From contig JAISAD010000160.1 in the NCBI GenBank assembly GCA_031266895.1, forward strand, positions 1 to 6,227: DNA of 6,227 nucleotides, in the 5' to 3' direction. The DNA is from Bacteroidales bacterium. GTDB lineage: Bacteria; Bacteroidota; Bacteroidia; Bacteroidales; WCHB1-69. The translations under genes were made by a program, and so were the position numbers. Each line of letters opens with the position of its first letter. Positions within the stretch are counted from its first letter, which is position 1. Shown here in pieces: positions 1 through 6,227 of this stretch. Under the pieces are notes generated by a model. That model was not told the DNA's origin. It saw only the letters and a program-made list of their open reading frames with translations, and searched no databases.

Positions 1-753
1 TCCCACATAAGGAATAATATTGAGAATCCCCCCGATAAAACCGATAAGCAGCGCGTTGGGGACATCCAGAAAGTAGCAGATAAGTCCCTCTAACGTGCCT
101 ACCAGTGCCATTTCAATGACAATGCCCGAAAAATAGCGCATCAACTGCTTTTTAGTAGCCTCCAGTATGCGATCAAAACTTGTGTGGTAGGAGAGGGGGA
201 TAATTTTCTTAATCATGGTAAAGAATATCCTGTTGTCTTTCAATGAGAAAAAGGTCATAAAAAGGATAGAGAAAAGGGCAATAAACAGGGTAGAGACAAA
301 GTTAATTGTGTTACCAAAAAGGCTTCCAATATTCAGCGACTTGATTTTTTCAGTGCAAATCAGCAAAATATTCTCCTCCTGTGTCAAAATATCGTGCTGC
401 TGTAGCCACAAATTGACCTTGAACAGTTCGGTGTCGATGCTGTTTATATAGATTGCGGGATCAATGGCCACGATGGCCTGAAACTGATGCGCCACCATGG
501 GAATAAAAAGGCGAAAAAAGAGATAGATAATGCCAATTAAGGCTATCAGCGTGATTCCGGCCGCTGTCGATTGCGACATTTTCCTCTCTTTTATCCTGAT
601 TTTGCGAAGTAAACGTACCAATGGAGTTCCTAACACGGAGAGCATCAAGGCAATAAAGATGTAAATAACAATGTCGGAAAAACGCCATGCCAAAAAGATA
701 AAGAGTACAATAAAAAGAAGAATGGCGATAATGTGGTTGTTTTTATCTTTCAC
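1..753 (-). CDS. AI-2E/PerM-family membrane transporter, 3' end cut by window edge
   Basis: The frame is open without interruption for 251 codons from a GTG at 753 to the window edge, so the C-terminus is missing; family members are usually about 340-380 residues. The layout fits the AI-2E transporter family (PerM/TqsA/YdiK-like inner-membrane proteins). There are two hydrophobic segments at about residues 8-25 and 28-46, a basic loop, a third segment at about 66-86, a polar extracytoplasmic region at about 90-145, another membrane segment at about 152-171, and then the family hallmark region. That region holds KKQLMRY near 201-207 and ends in GGILNIIPYVG at 241-251. Substrates vary within the family and cannot be inferred here. 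The GTG overlaps the cdd stop as GTGA, which suggests translational coupling. An in-frame TGA at 763-765 leaves only a TTG at 759 as an alternative start. Confidence 0.9.
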   Translation of the reverse strand, partial: MKDKNNHIIAILLFIVLFIFLAWRFSDIVIYIFIALMLSVLGTPLVRLLRKIRIKERKMSQSTAAGITLIALIGIIYLFFRLFIPMVAHQFQAIVAIDPAIYINSIDTELFKVNLWLQQHDILTQEENILLICTEKIKSLNIGSLFGNTINFVSTLFIALFSILFMTFFSLKDNRIFFTMIKKIIPLSYHTSFDRILEATKKQLMRYFSGIVIEMALVGTLEGLICYFLDVPNALLIGFIGGILNIIPYVG

Positions 754-1253
754 GGGCAAACATCATTATTTAGTAAAAAATCGGCGGTGAATGAGCAAGG
801 CAATAAATCTTTAATGCTCTTAATGACAAATACTTCACCTGTTTGACCGGATAAAATAACCTCAATATTCTGGTTAAATTTCTGTTCATATTCCAGTAGA
901 GCCTGCCGGCAGTTGCCACATGGGGACACCGGTTGCGAAAGCTCCTTTTCGGAATTGACAGCAGTGATGGCAATACGGGTAAATGGCACTTGCGGGTACT
1001 GCGAAGAGGCGTAGAATGCAGCGGTACGTTCGGCGCATAATCCTGAGGGATAGGCGGCATTTTCCTGATTATTTCCGGTAACCACAGCGCCATTATTGAG
1101 CATAATAGCCGCTCCAACTTTAAAGTGGGAGTAAGGTGAATAGGCACTCAAAGCGACTTCTTTAGCCTTTTTGAGCAGCGTGGCCAACTCTTCGGGCAAC
1201 TCTTCGGCACGCTCATATACTTGTACTTCTGATGATAAGGTTATAATTTTCAT
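750..1253 (-). CDS. cdd: Cytidine deaminase (homotetrameric type)
   Basis: This enzyme hydrolytically deaminates cytidine and deoxycytidine to uridine and deoxyuridine in the cytoplasm, as part of pyrimidine salvage. The 167-residue protein carries the complete zinc-dependent active site. C73 and E75 lie in the CAER motif, where E75 is the expected proton-shuttling glutamate, and C112 and C115 lie in PCGNCRQ. N62 and E64 in NQENAAYPSG match the ribose-binding Asn and Glu of the family. HFKVGAAI at 43-50 is the conserved strand before the nucleoside pocket. Length and the three-cysteine zinc site indicate the short tetrameric class, with a modest extension of roughly 20 residues before the core. 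No Shine-Dalgarno sequence precedes the ATG at 1253. The stop overlaps the GTG of the downstream membrane-protein gene. Identification is secure; regulation is only guessed from the leader. Confidence 0.97.
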   Translation of the reverse strand: MKIITLSSEVQVYERAEELPEELATLLKKAKEVALSAYSPYSHFKVGAAIMLNNGAVVTGNNQENAAYPSGLCAERTAAFYASSQYPQVPFTRIAITAVNSEKELSQPVSPCGNCRQALLEYEQKFNQNIEVILSGQTGEVFVIKSIKDLLPCSFTADFLLNNDVCP

Positions 1254-1269
1254 ATAGTTACAGATAATC

Positions 1270-1291
1270 TGCCTCTAATTGTCGAGAGGCA
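1270..1291 (-). promoter_or_regulatory. Leader hairpin upstream of cdd
   Basis: A perfect 7-base inverted repeat (TGCCTCT / AGAGGCA) encloses an 8-base loop. Four more A-T pairs can form beyond a two-base bulge on one side. It ends 16 bases before the cdd ATG, so in the transcript it would sit just upstream of the ribosome-binding region. No T-run follows it in the direction of transcription, so it does not look like an intrinsic terminator. It could influence cdd translation, protect the mRNA 5' end, or bind a regulator as DNA. The structure is seen in the sequence; any function is inference. Confidence 0.4.
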
Positions 1292-1302
1292 TTATGCATT
1301 TG

Positions 1303-1336
1303 CAAATATCCGTAAAAAATTTGAATTGCAGGCAAA
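1303..1336 (-). promoter_or_regulatory. Possible Bacteroidota-type promoter for cdd
   Basis: On the minus strand a TTTG (1336 to 1333) is followed after 22 bases by GATATTTG (1310 to 1303). The Bacteroidota consensus is TTTG, about 19-21 bases, then TAnnTTTG, so the -7 element has one mismatch and the spacing is slightly long. It would give a leader of about 45 bases that includes the hairpin at 1270-1291. The -7 element overlaps a 10-base palindrome (ATTTGCAAAT). No terminator is visible between the barrel gene and cdd, so read-through is also possible. Confidence 0.35.
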
Positions 1337-1416
1337 ACTTGGAAATCGGGAAATTTAGAATCAAGATAGAATCCAAGCAGAAGGCAAATTCATGGCGATG
1401 CGTTTCAACAACTATT

Positions 1417-2241
1417 TTACTCTTTCTTTTTCTGCTTAAAAGTGTAAGAAATACCTAAAGCTACTTTCCAGTAATCGCCTTTGTAATAGAGCCTGTCTAT
1501 ATATTCTTTTAATACAGGGTCAGAAGTGAATATAGGTGTACCATTACTATTAAAAGTAAGTTGATTTTTAATATCTAATTCACCCATTATGCGTGTGCCT
1601 ATATTATAAGCACCTGTGAGCGATAAACCAACCCCGCACTTAAAGCGGTAGCCGAATCCAATTCCTGTATTGATAAGAAAATCTACTTTTTTACGATACT
1701 TGATCCCATTAAACCCTGTAGATACTTCATATTCATCATTAAAATTATAAATTTTCCACTGCCAGTTGTCTTCTTTTGACCATGTGCCATCGTCAGGTAT
1801 TGTAACATCAATAATAACACCCATATTTCCCGTAAAATAAAATCTGCTTTTGCCCAACGGAATGATAAAATTTAATTTTATGGGAATTTCGATGGAAGAG
1901 TATGAACAAAAAAGATGACTCTCCAAATGAGACTTCTGGGGAAATGTAAGTTCAAAAGGCACACTTTTCCTTTTAACCCACACTTCTTTATACGTATGGG
2001 CTATGCCGGTAGTGATAGAGAGATAACGGGTAATGCCGTAAGAAACAGTTAACTCAAAAGAAAACGGAAAAGTATCAAAAAATGGAAAATAACTCTCATT
2101 TCTATAAGAATCAATTGTGTTGCCTTTTTGGTAAACAGTACCAATTAGCCCATAATTAAATCCTATTGTCCAACTGTTTTTTTGAGCCAGTGCCATATTC
2201 CCAATAAGGAATAATAATAATGCAATCATTATTTTTTTCAT
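1417..2241 (-). CDS. Outer-membrane beta-barrel protein, unknown function
   Basis: This 274-residue protein begins with a clear Sec signal peptide: KK at 2-3, a hydrophobic core at 4-15, and ALA at 17-19 followed by Q20, the likely cleavage point. The mature part alternates polar and hydrophobic or aromatic residues in segments of about ten, separated by turns and charged loops, as in a small beta-barrel. Examples are the regions around 24-34, 61-70, 117-127, 132-143, 188-200, 203-213 and 258-268. The IEIPIKLNF segment at 117-125 is typical of the Bacteroidota OMP_b-brl/PorT-like class. The last strand (ALGISYTF) is followed by a short basic tail, KQKKKE. It starts 27 bases after the lipoprotein gene, with no promoter or terminator between, so the two are probably co-transcribed. 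The barrel call is good; a specific role is not recognisable. Confidence 0.8.
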   Translation of the reverse strand: MKKIMIALLLFLIGNMALAQKNSWTIGFNYGLIGTVYQKGNTIDSYRNESYFPFFDTFPFSFELTVSYGITRYLSITTGIAHTYKEVWVKRKSVPFELTFPQKSHLESHLFCSYSSIEIPIKLNFIIPLGKSRFYFTGNMGVIIDVTIPDDGTWSKEDNWQWKIYNFNDEYEVSTGFNGIKYRKKVDFLINTGIGFGYRFKCGVGLSLTGAYNIGTRIMGELDIKNQLTFNSNGTPIFTSDPVLKEYIDRLYYKGDYWKVALGISYTFKQKKKE

Positions 2242-2268
2242 ATCAATATTTTTTAAAGTTCAATATTA

Positions 2269-4020
2269 TTAATTACCGCAAAAGTTGTCATGTAATTGTA
2301 ACTCATCGCTATTGGAAGCCCAACTGCAACTGCTGCTTGATTTTACTTTCCACGAAGAGTGTACCGCTTTTCGTGAAACTGAAAATTTCTGCCCCATAGG
2401 ATAATCATACAGTAAAGTGCTTTTCCCCGAATTGGTTTTACCGTTAGGATAAACAGGGGTTTGACTACTGCAATCAGCATTACCATAAACCACCTTCCCC
2501 CAAAAAGAGGCTTCCATTCTGTCTGCTTTTTTTAGTATCCACCAGCCCAAACTGTTCTTTTTATAATGAACGTTTTTGACGTAGACTCTGTTAAGACCTG
2601 CGGAACTCCATACTCGAAAATGATGATTTATTTTGTAGCCCGAACAGGTAGAGATATCTTTCTGTTTTTCATGATCTTTCTTCTGTTTACAATCTCCCGT
2701 ACCGGTAACATTAAATGTTTGTGTAGCGTCGCTTTTACACCCGTCTGCAAATGTAACCTCTACCTTAATATTGTATGGGCCGTCACATATAAAAATTTGC
2801 GTAAATTCGCCTGTAGTCTTGGTTTGTGGAGGAATGGTACTGTTCACAAATGACAACTTATAACTTGTAGCGCTTTTATTTTGACAGTGAAAAGGCGTTA
2901 CTTTAATTTTATACTGTACTCCGCAACCTAGATAAGTCGCATCGCGAGTTGGCGTTACCAGATTTACATTGCAATCTTTGACTGTAACTGTTGTTGTGCT
3001 CAAACAGGTTGTTCCATCTCTGCGTTTCATGGTAGCGGTTGCCGTATAAGTGCCTGCTTTAGTATATGTATGCGTGGGACTATCGCTATACACAAATGAA
3101 GTTTGTCCATTTTCAAATTTCCATTTTACTTCTATAACATCACATTTAGATTGAGGCCAACTATTTACCTGCTGTGCCACATCTATCCGTTTTCCATCTA
3201 TGTAAGCCGAGAATTTAAAAGTATGAGGACATTCCGTCCCGTAAAGAACATCTGCTTTTATTGTAAATTTATTGCAATCGGGGCAGGCAATGCTATCTCC
3301 CTTGCTCCAGTTTCCTTCTTCAATGTCCATAGCCAGCTGCTGTTCAAATGCATGCATTGTTCCATCCGTTTCTCCATATTTATGCCATAATGTTTTCACC
3401 CTGTCTAATTTATCGAAATCCAAATGTTGAATAATAAGGGATTGGGATTCTCCATACAGCACTATCCAGCTTCCAATAATAGATTCACAGTCAGGGGATA
3501 GCAGTGTTCTTAAAAAGTCGGATACCGTGTAATGATTATCCGGGTTTGTTTTTTCGTCAATACCTCCCTTTGCCTGCATTTGAAACAGATCGCGTTCGAT
3601 TTGAGCTCTCAAGGAATAAAAGTCGGTAAGGACTTCAAAAGCAAAAAGCATGGGAAAGTCGGGGAAAGAATCGGATTTGGTATAATCGGCGTATTGCGAG
3701 GGATTTTTTTCAAGCAGCAGATCCCATTCATTGGAAAAATAGATAAGAGTGTCGTAAACCTCATTAAAATCTTTCTCATTTTTGAATGACAGAATGCCAT
3801 TATTAACAGTAAGAAGATAGGAATTAATGACACCTGCAAACTGGTCAACCAGGGGGAGCTGCATAAACTGGTTTAGCAGCTTTTGGTCATAAAAAGCAGC
3901 GGAAGCATGCGATTTTACAGTTCCTGCCTTGTGAAATAATTTCTCTTTCTCGCAAGCATAAAAAACAATACCTGAAGCGATTAATAAACCGCAAATTGTA
4001 AAGAATATTCTTTTTCTCAT
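2269..4020 (-). CDS. Large cysteine-rich PKD-domain lipoprotein, unknown function
   Basis: This 583-residue predicted exported lipoprotein has a signal sequence with RKR at 2-4, a hydrophobic core at 5-20, and a relaxed lipobox FYAC ending at C23. The acidic/basic residues after it (EKEK) could act in surface sorting. Residues 40-240 look largely helical. A CPDC motif at 246-249 opens two consecutive beta-rich domains. The first, to C350, carries PKD hallmarks (VKWKFENG near 298-305, SPTHTYTKAGTYTATATM at 314-331). The second runs to C444 and has an equivalent but weaker GPYNIKVEVTF strand. A charged linker (445-458) leads to a C-terminal domain of about 125 residues, rich in Trp, Tyr, Lys and Ser, that I do not recognise. 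There are 16 cysteines after C23. PKD and Ig-like domains commonly mediate binding to glycans or proteins. No catalytic motif or type IX sorting domain is apparent. Confidence 0.8.
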   Translation of the reverse strand: MRKRIFFTICGLLIASGIVFYACEKEKLFHKAGTVKSHASAAFYDQKLLNQFMQLPLVDQFAGVINSYLLTVNNGILSFKNEKDFNEVYDTLIYFSNEWDLLLEKNPSQYADYTKSDSFPDFPMLFAFEVLTDFYSLRAQIERDLFQMQAKGGIDEKTNPDNHYTVSDFLRTLLSPDCESIIGSWIVLYGESQSLIIQHLDFDKLDRVKTLWHKYGETDGTMHAFEQQLAMDIEEGNWSKGDSIACPDCNKFTIKADVLYGTECPHTFKFSAYIDGKRIDVAQQVNSWPQSKCDVIEVKWKFENGQTSFVYSDSPTHTYTKAGTYTATATMKRRDGTTCLSTTTVTVKDCNVNLVTPTRDATYLGCGVQYKIKVTPFHCQNKSATSYKLSFVNSTIPPQTKTTGEFTQIFICDGPYNIKVEVTFADGCKSDATQTFNVTGTGDCKQKKDHEKQKDISTCSGYKINHHFRVWSSAGLNRVYVKNVHYKKNSLGWWILKKADRMEASFWGKVVYGNADCSSQTPVYPNGKTNSGKSTLLYDYPMGQKFSVSRKAVHSSWKVKSSSSCSWASNSDELQLHDNFCGN

Positions 4021-4056
4021 AGTTTAATGATTTAAATTTGTTATTAATTTTAGAGT

Positions 4057-4065
4057 GCAAAAATA
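4057..4065 (-). promoter_or_regulatory. Bacteroidota -7 promoter element for the lipoprotein-barrel unit
   Basis: TATTTTTGC on the minus strand is an exact match to the Bacteroidota primary-sigma -7 consensus TAnnTTTGC. It lies 36 bases before the lipoprotein ATG, which would give a 5' leader of about 30 bases. The -33 region at the proper distance (around TAATGTG) is only a poor match to TTTG. The element makes the lipoprotein and barrel genes a separate unit from htpG-apbE. The sequence before the ATG is A/T-rich with no Shine-Dalgarno site, which is usual in this phylum. Confidence 0.6.
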
Positions 4066-4167
4066 CGAAAAATATTTGAAACACATTAGCCGGGTTGTTG
4101 CAGATTTGGACGAGTTTCCTGAATTTTGACCTGTAAGCCAAAATTTAAAACAGTTAAGAAAGTTAAC

Positions 4168-5154
4168 TTAGTGAAGATTGACGGGAAAATTGTTCGTAGC
4201 AGTCGTGGCCATTTTATCCTCTTTTACATAAATGAAACAGGCGTCCAATTCGGGATGCTGTTTCAGAAATTGCATTGATTTTTTCATCCCCATTACCATA
4301 AACGCCGTGGCAAAGGCATCAGCTGTCATGCAATCGGAAGCGACGACCGAAACGCTTAGTAAATCGCTTTTTTCCGGTCGGCCGGTCTGAGGATCGATAA
4401 TATGCGAATAACGTACCCCATCCTCTTCTTTATAATTGCGGTAGTTGCCACTGGTTGCGGTTGCCTTCTCCTGGAGGGGATAGAAATACAGGGCGGCTAT
4501 GGTGCCATCCTGGGTTTCTGTGGGTGTTTGAATACCTACAATCCAATTTTGAGTGCCTTTGAGGCCGTGTGCCATTACTTCGCCACCAATCTCTACCAGG
4601 CAGTTGAGGTAGTTTTTTTTGACAAGAAAATCAGCTACCTTGTCCACGGCATATCCTTTAGCTATAGCATTGAAATTGAGCTGAATACGATGATCTTGCT
4701 TTGCAATGGCATGTTGTTGCAGCCACACTTTTTCATAGCCCACTATTGCCCGCAAACTGTCAATGACAGCCTGATTGTGTTCACCCGTTGGATTGGCCTT
4801 GCCAAAGCCCCAGAACTCTACCAGCGGTTCAATGGTAGGATCAAATGCCCCTCCAGTTATTTTACTTATTTTCAGTGATTTGTCGAGTATAAATGCAAAT
4901 TCGTCATCCACTTCCGACAGCAAATTATGGTTGACCCTGTACAAGTTGGAATTGGTATCGAAAATCGAAAGATTCAATGACACCGCGCTCAATATTGAGT
5001 CAATTTGCGTCGGCAAATCCGGATCTTCTTTACCTGTGTAAAGTATTGAATAGTAGGTGCCTAATGCTTTACCCTCAATTTTATGCACTTCAAGATTGGA
5101 GCGACAGCTGCAAAACAGGAGTGCTGCGAATAAGAAGATTGTTAATTTCTTCAT
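4168..5154 (-). CDS. apbE: FAD:protein FMN transferase, lipoprotein ApbE
   Basis: ApbE transfers FMN from FAD onto Thr/Ser of target proteins such as the NqrB/NqrC and RnfD/RnfG subunits, working outside the cytoplasmic membrane. This 328-residue protein has a lipoprotein signal (hydrophobic 4-14, FCSC with C17 the probable lipidated Cys). The family motifs follow in order: GTYYSI at 32-37, SIFDTNSNLYRVN at 63-75, GGAFDPTIEPLVEFWGFG at 101-118, FNAIAKGYAVD at 161-171, VEIGGE at 187-192, ATSGNYRNY at 233-241, HIIDPQTGRP at 251-260, and ADAFATAFMVMG at 278-289. D279 and T283, with A165, correspond to the Mg2+-binding positions of known ApbE structures. The gene appears intact and of normal length. 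Its ATG shares one base with the htpG stop (TAATG), implying co-transcription and coupled translation. No flavinylated target protein is encoded in this window. Confidence 0.97.
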   Translation of the reverse strand: MKKLTIFLFAALLFCSCRSNLEVHKIEGKALGTYYSILYTGKEDPDLPTQIDSILSAVSLNLSIFDTNSNLYRVNHNLLSEVDDEFAFILDKSLKISKITGGAFDPTIEPLVEFWGFGKANPTGEHNQAVIDSLRAIVGYEKVWLQQHAIAKQDHRIQLNFNAIAKGYAVDKVADFLVKKNYLNCLVEIGGEVMAHGLKGTQNWIVGIQTPTETQDGTIAALYFYPLQEKATATSGNYRNYKEEDGVRYSHIIDPQTGRPEKSDLLSVSVVASDCMTADAFATAFMVMGMKKSMQFLKQHPELDACFIYVKEDKMATTATNNFPVNLH

Positions 5155-6227
5155 TATATTATACCCACACTACGCTTTACAAATTCGCTCAATTTTTCGC
5201 CGGTAAGCAAATTTTGAGAAAGCAATGCTAAGTCTATAAGTTGTAGGGTGATAACCTTTTGCTTGTCAGTATCTTTTTCTTGCAGAATGCGTCCCGACAG
5301 TGCATGGTTTCCATTCACGATAAGCGTATAGCGTTCCATTCCGGTACCGTAAAAACTCTTTTGTCCCGAAATTTTTTCCATATCCTGAAACCGGCGCATA
5401 AATTCATTCTGGGTAATCATTACCGGCAGGTCATTTTCACTCAAATGTGCCACCTCTACAGTAAATTTACCTTTGTCGCACGATTCGGCAAACAGTTCCT
5501 GCAATGTTTTTTCTTCACTTTCGGAAAGTTTGGAAGGCTGTACATCATCTTTTTCGATGAGTTTATCCAAAATGTCAGCGTCCACACGTGCAAATTTGCT
5601 TTTCTCATTCTTCTGTTCCAAAAGATTGATAAAATGGGTGTCCAAAAAGCTATCCATAAGCAGTACGTCATATCCTTTTTCTTTAGCAGCTTGAATATAA
5701 ACATGTTGTGTATTAACGTCGGCGGCATAAAGATAGACCAGATTGCCATTTTTATCTTTTTGCAATGTTTCGATGTAACTTTTATATTCCTCAAGGGTAA
5801 AATATTTGCCGTCCGTATTTTTCAGCAGGAAAAACTTAGCAGCTTTGTCGTAAAAACTTTCATCTGTAATGGAACCGTATTGGATAAAAATTTTCAGGTC
5901 GTCCCACTTCTTTTCAAAATCGGCACGCTCATTTTTAAACATTCCTTCTAATTTTTCTGCCACTTTTTTCGTGATGTGCGTTGAAATTTTTTTCACGCTG
6001 ACATCAGATTGCAGATAGGAGCGCGATACATTCAGAGGAATGTCGGGCGAATCAATAACTCCATGCAGCAGCATCATAAATTCGGGGATAACACCTTCCA
6101 GCTGATCGGTTATAAATACCTGATTGCAGTATAGCTGCACTTTGTTTTTTTGCAATTCCATCTGATTTCTCACCTTTGGAAAATAGAGAATACCAGTCAA
6201 ATTGAATGGATAATCTACATTAAGATG
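5154..6227 (-). CDS. htpG: Molecular chaperone HtpG (Hsp90), 5' part beyond window edge
   Basis: HtpG is the cytosolic bacterial Hsp90, an ATP-dependent homodimeric chaperone. The frame is open from the window edge, so the visible 357 residues are the middle and C-terminal dimerisation domains. The N-terminal GHKL ATPase domain (roughly 320 residues in a protein of about 680) lies outside. The first visible residues, HLNVDYPFNLTGILYFPK, are typical middle-domain sequence. The key motif GVIDSPDIPLNVSRS follows at visible residues 56-70. R69 there corresponds to the middle-domain arginine that contacts the ATP gamma-phosphate (R336 in E. coli HtpG). The C-terminal part includes MRRFQDMEKISGQ and a long leucine-rich end suited to dimerisation, and it lacks the eukaryotic MEEVD tail. 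A TTG at 6200 is not the real start, because family homology continues upstream of it to the edge. The stop overlaps the apbE start. Confidence 0.97.
   Translation of the reverse strand, partial: HLNVDYPFNLTGILYFPKVRNQMELQKNKVQLYCNQVFITDQLEGVIPEFMMLLHGVIDSPDIPLNVSRSYLQSDVSVKKISTHITKKVAEKLEGMFKNERADFEKKWDDLKIFIQYGSITDESFYDKAAKFFLLKNTDGKYFTLEEYKSYIETLQKDKNGNLVYLYAADVNTQHVYIQAAKEKGYDVLLMDSFLDTHFINLLEQKNEKSKFARVDADILDKLIEKDDVQPSKLSESEEKTLQELFAESCDKGKFTVEVAHLSENDLPVMITQNEFMRRFQDMEKISGQKSFYGTGMERYTLIVNGNHALSGRILQEKDTDKQKVITLQLIDLALLSQNLLTGEKLSEFVKRSVGII

Noticed and set aside
2243..2267. Direct repeat TCAATATT twice (17-base period) between the lipoprotein and barrel genes.
   Set aside because: The gap is only 27 bases and very AT-rich; an 8-base repeat there is plausibly chance.
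3887..4141. Minus-strand 84-codon frame spanning the lipoprotein start and its upstream gap.
   Set aside because: It overlaps the lipoprotein signal-sequence codons in another frame and the promoter, and has no recognisable protein character.
4122..4145. Inverted repeat AATTTTG / CAAAATT downstream of apbE, considered as a terminator.
   Set aside because: The stem has only one G-C pair, the loop is 10 bases, and no T-run follows in the minus-strand direction, so it is too weak to call.
4195..4212. MATTAT near the ApbE C-terminus, considered as a self-flavinylation target.
   Set aside because: Known ApbE targets have a D-x-x-(S/T)-G-A-(T/S) type motif; the Gly and the spacing are not matched here.
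4402..4878. Plus-strand reading frame of 158 codons whose first residues resemble a lipoprotein signal (hydrophobic stretch, then TGCGC).
   Set aside because: It lies wholly antisense within apbE, whose family motifs run through the same bases. There is no promoter or other support, and the hydrophobic start is the complement of apbE codons.
5259..5951. Plus-strand reading frame of 230 codons rich in Phe, Ile and Leu.
   Set aside because: It is antisense to the well-supported htpG coding sequence. The Phe richness follows from Lys/Glu-rich codons on the other strand, and no family resemblance is seen.
6198..6200. TTG as the start of the htpG fragment.
   Set aside because: The frame remains open to the window edge, and the residues before it (HLNVDYPFN) are conserved HtpG middle-domain sequence, so this is an internal leucine codon of a truncated gene.

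Overview
This window looks like chromosomal DNA from a member of the Bacteroidota, most likely order Bacteroidales. Three things point that way. The C-terminal half of HtpG has the wording I associate with Bacteroidales. The gene starts I examined lack Shine-Dalgarno sequences. Upstream of the lipoprotein gene there is an exact match to the Bacteroidota -7 promoter element (TAnnTTTGC). The genus cannot be fixed by reading alone.

All six genes lie on the minus strand, so transcription runs from high to low coordinates. In that order they are: (1) htpG, the Hsp90 chaperone, cut at its 5' side by the window edge; (2) apbE, a lipoprotein FAD:protein FMN transferase whose ATG shares one base with the htpG stop (TAATG); (3) a 147-base gap carrying a promoter; (4) a 583-residue, cysteine-rich predicted lipoprotein with PKD-like domains; (5) 27 bases later, a 274-residue outer-membrane beta-barrel protein; (6) a 163-base gap with a leader hairpin and a possible promoter; (7) cdd, cytidine deaminase; and (8) an AI-2E/PerM-family membrane protein that starts in a GTGA overlap with cdd and runs off the low-coordinate edge.

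There are thus three apparent transcription units: htpG-apbE (chaperone and flavinylation enzyme), lipoprotein-barrel (a surface pair of unknown job), and cdd-permease (pyrimidine salvage plus an uncharacterised transporter). The outer two contain broadly conserved genes. The middle unit is visibly more AT-rich and belongs to no system I can name, so it is the most likely place for undescribed biology. No RNA genes, CRISPR arrays, insertion sequences or convincing intrinsic terminators were seen. No stretch over 300 bases lacks a gene. Long reading frames on the plus strand are antisense shadows of these genes.
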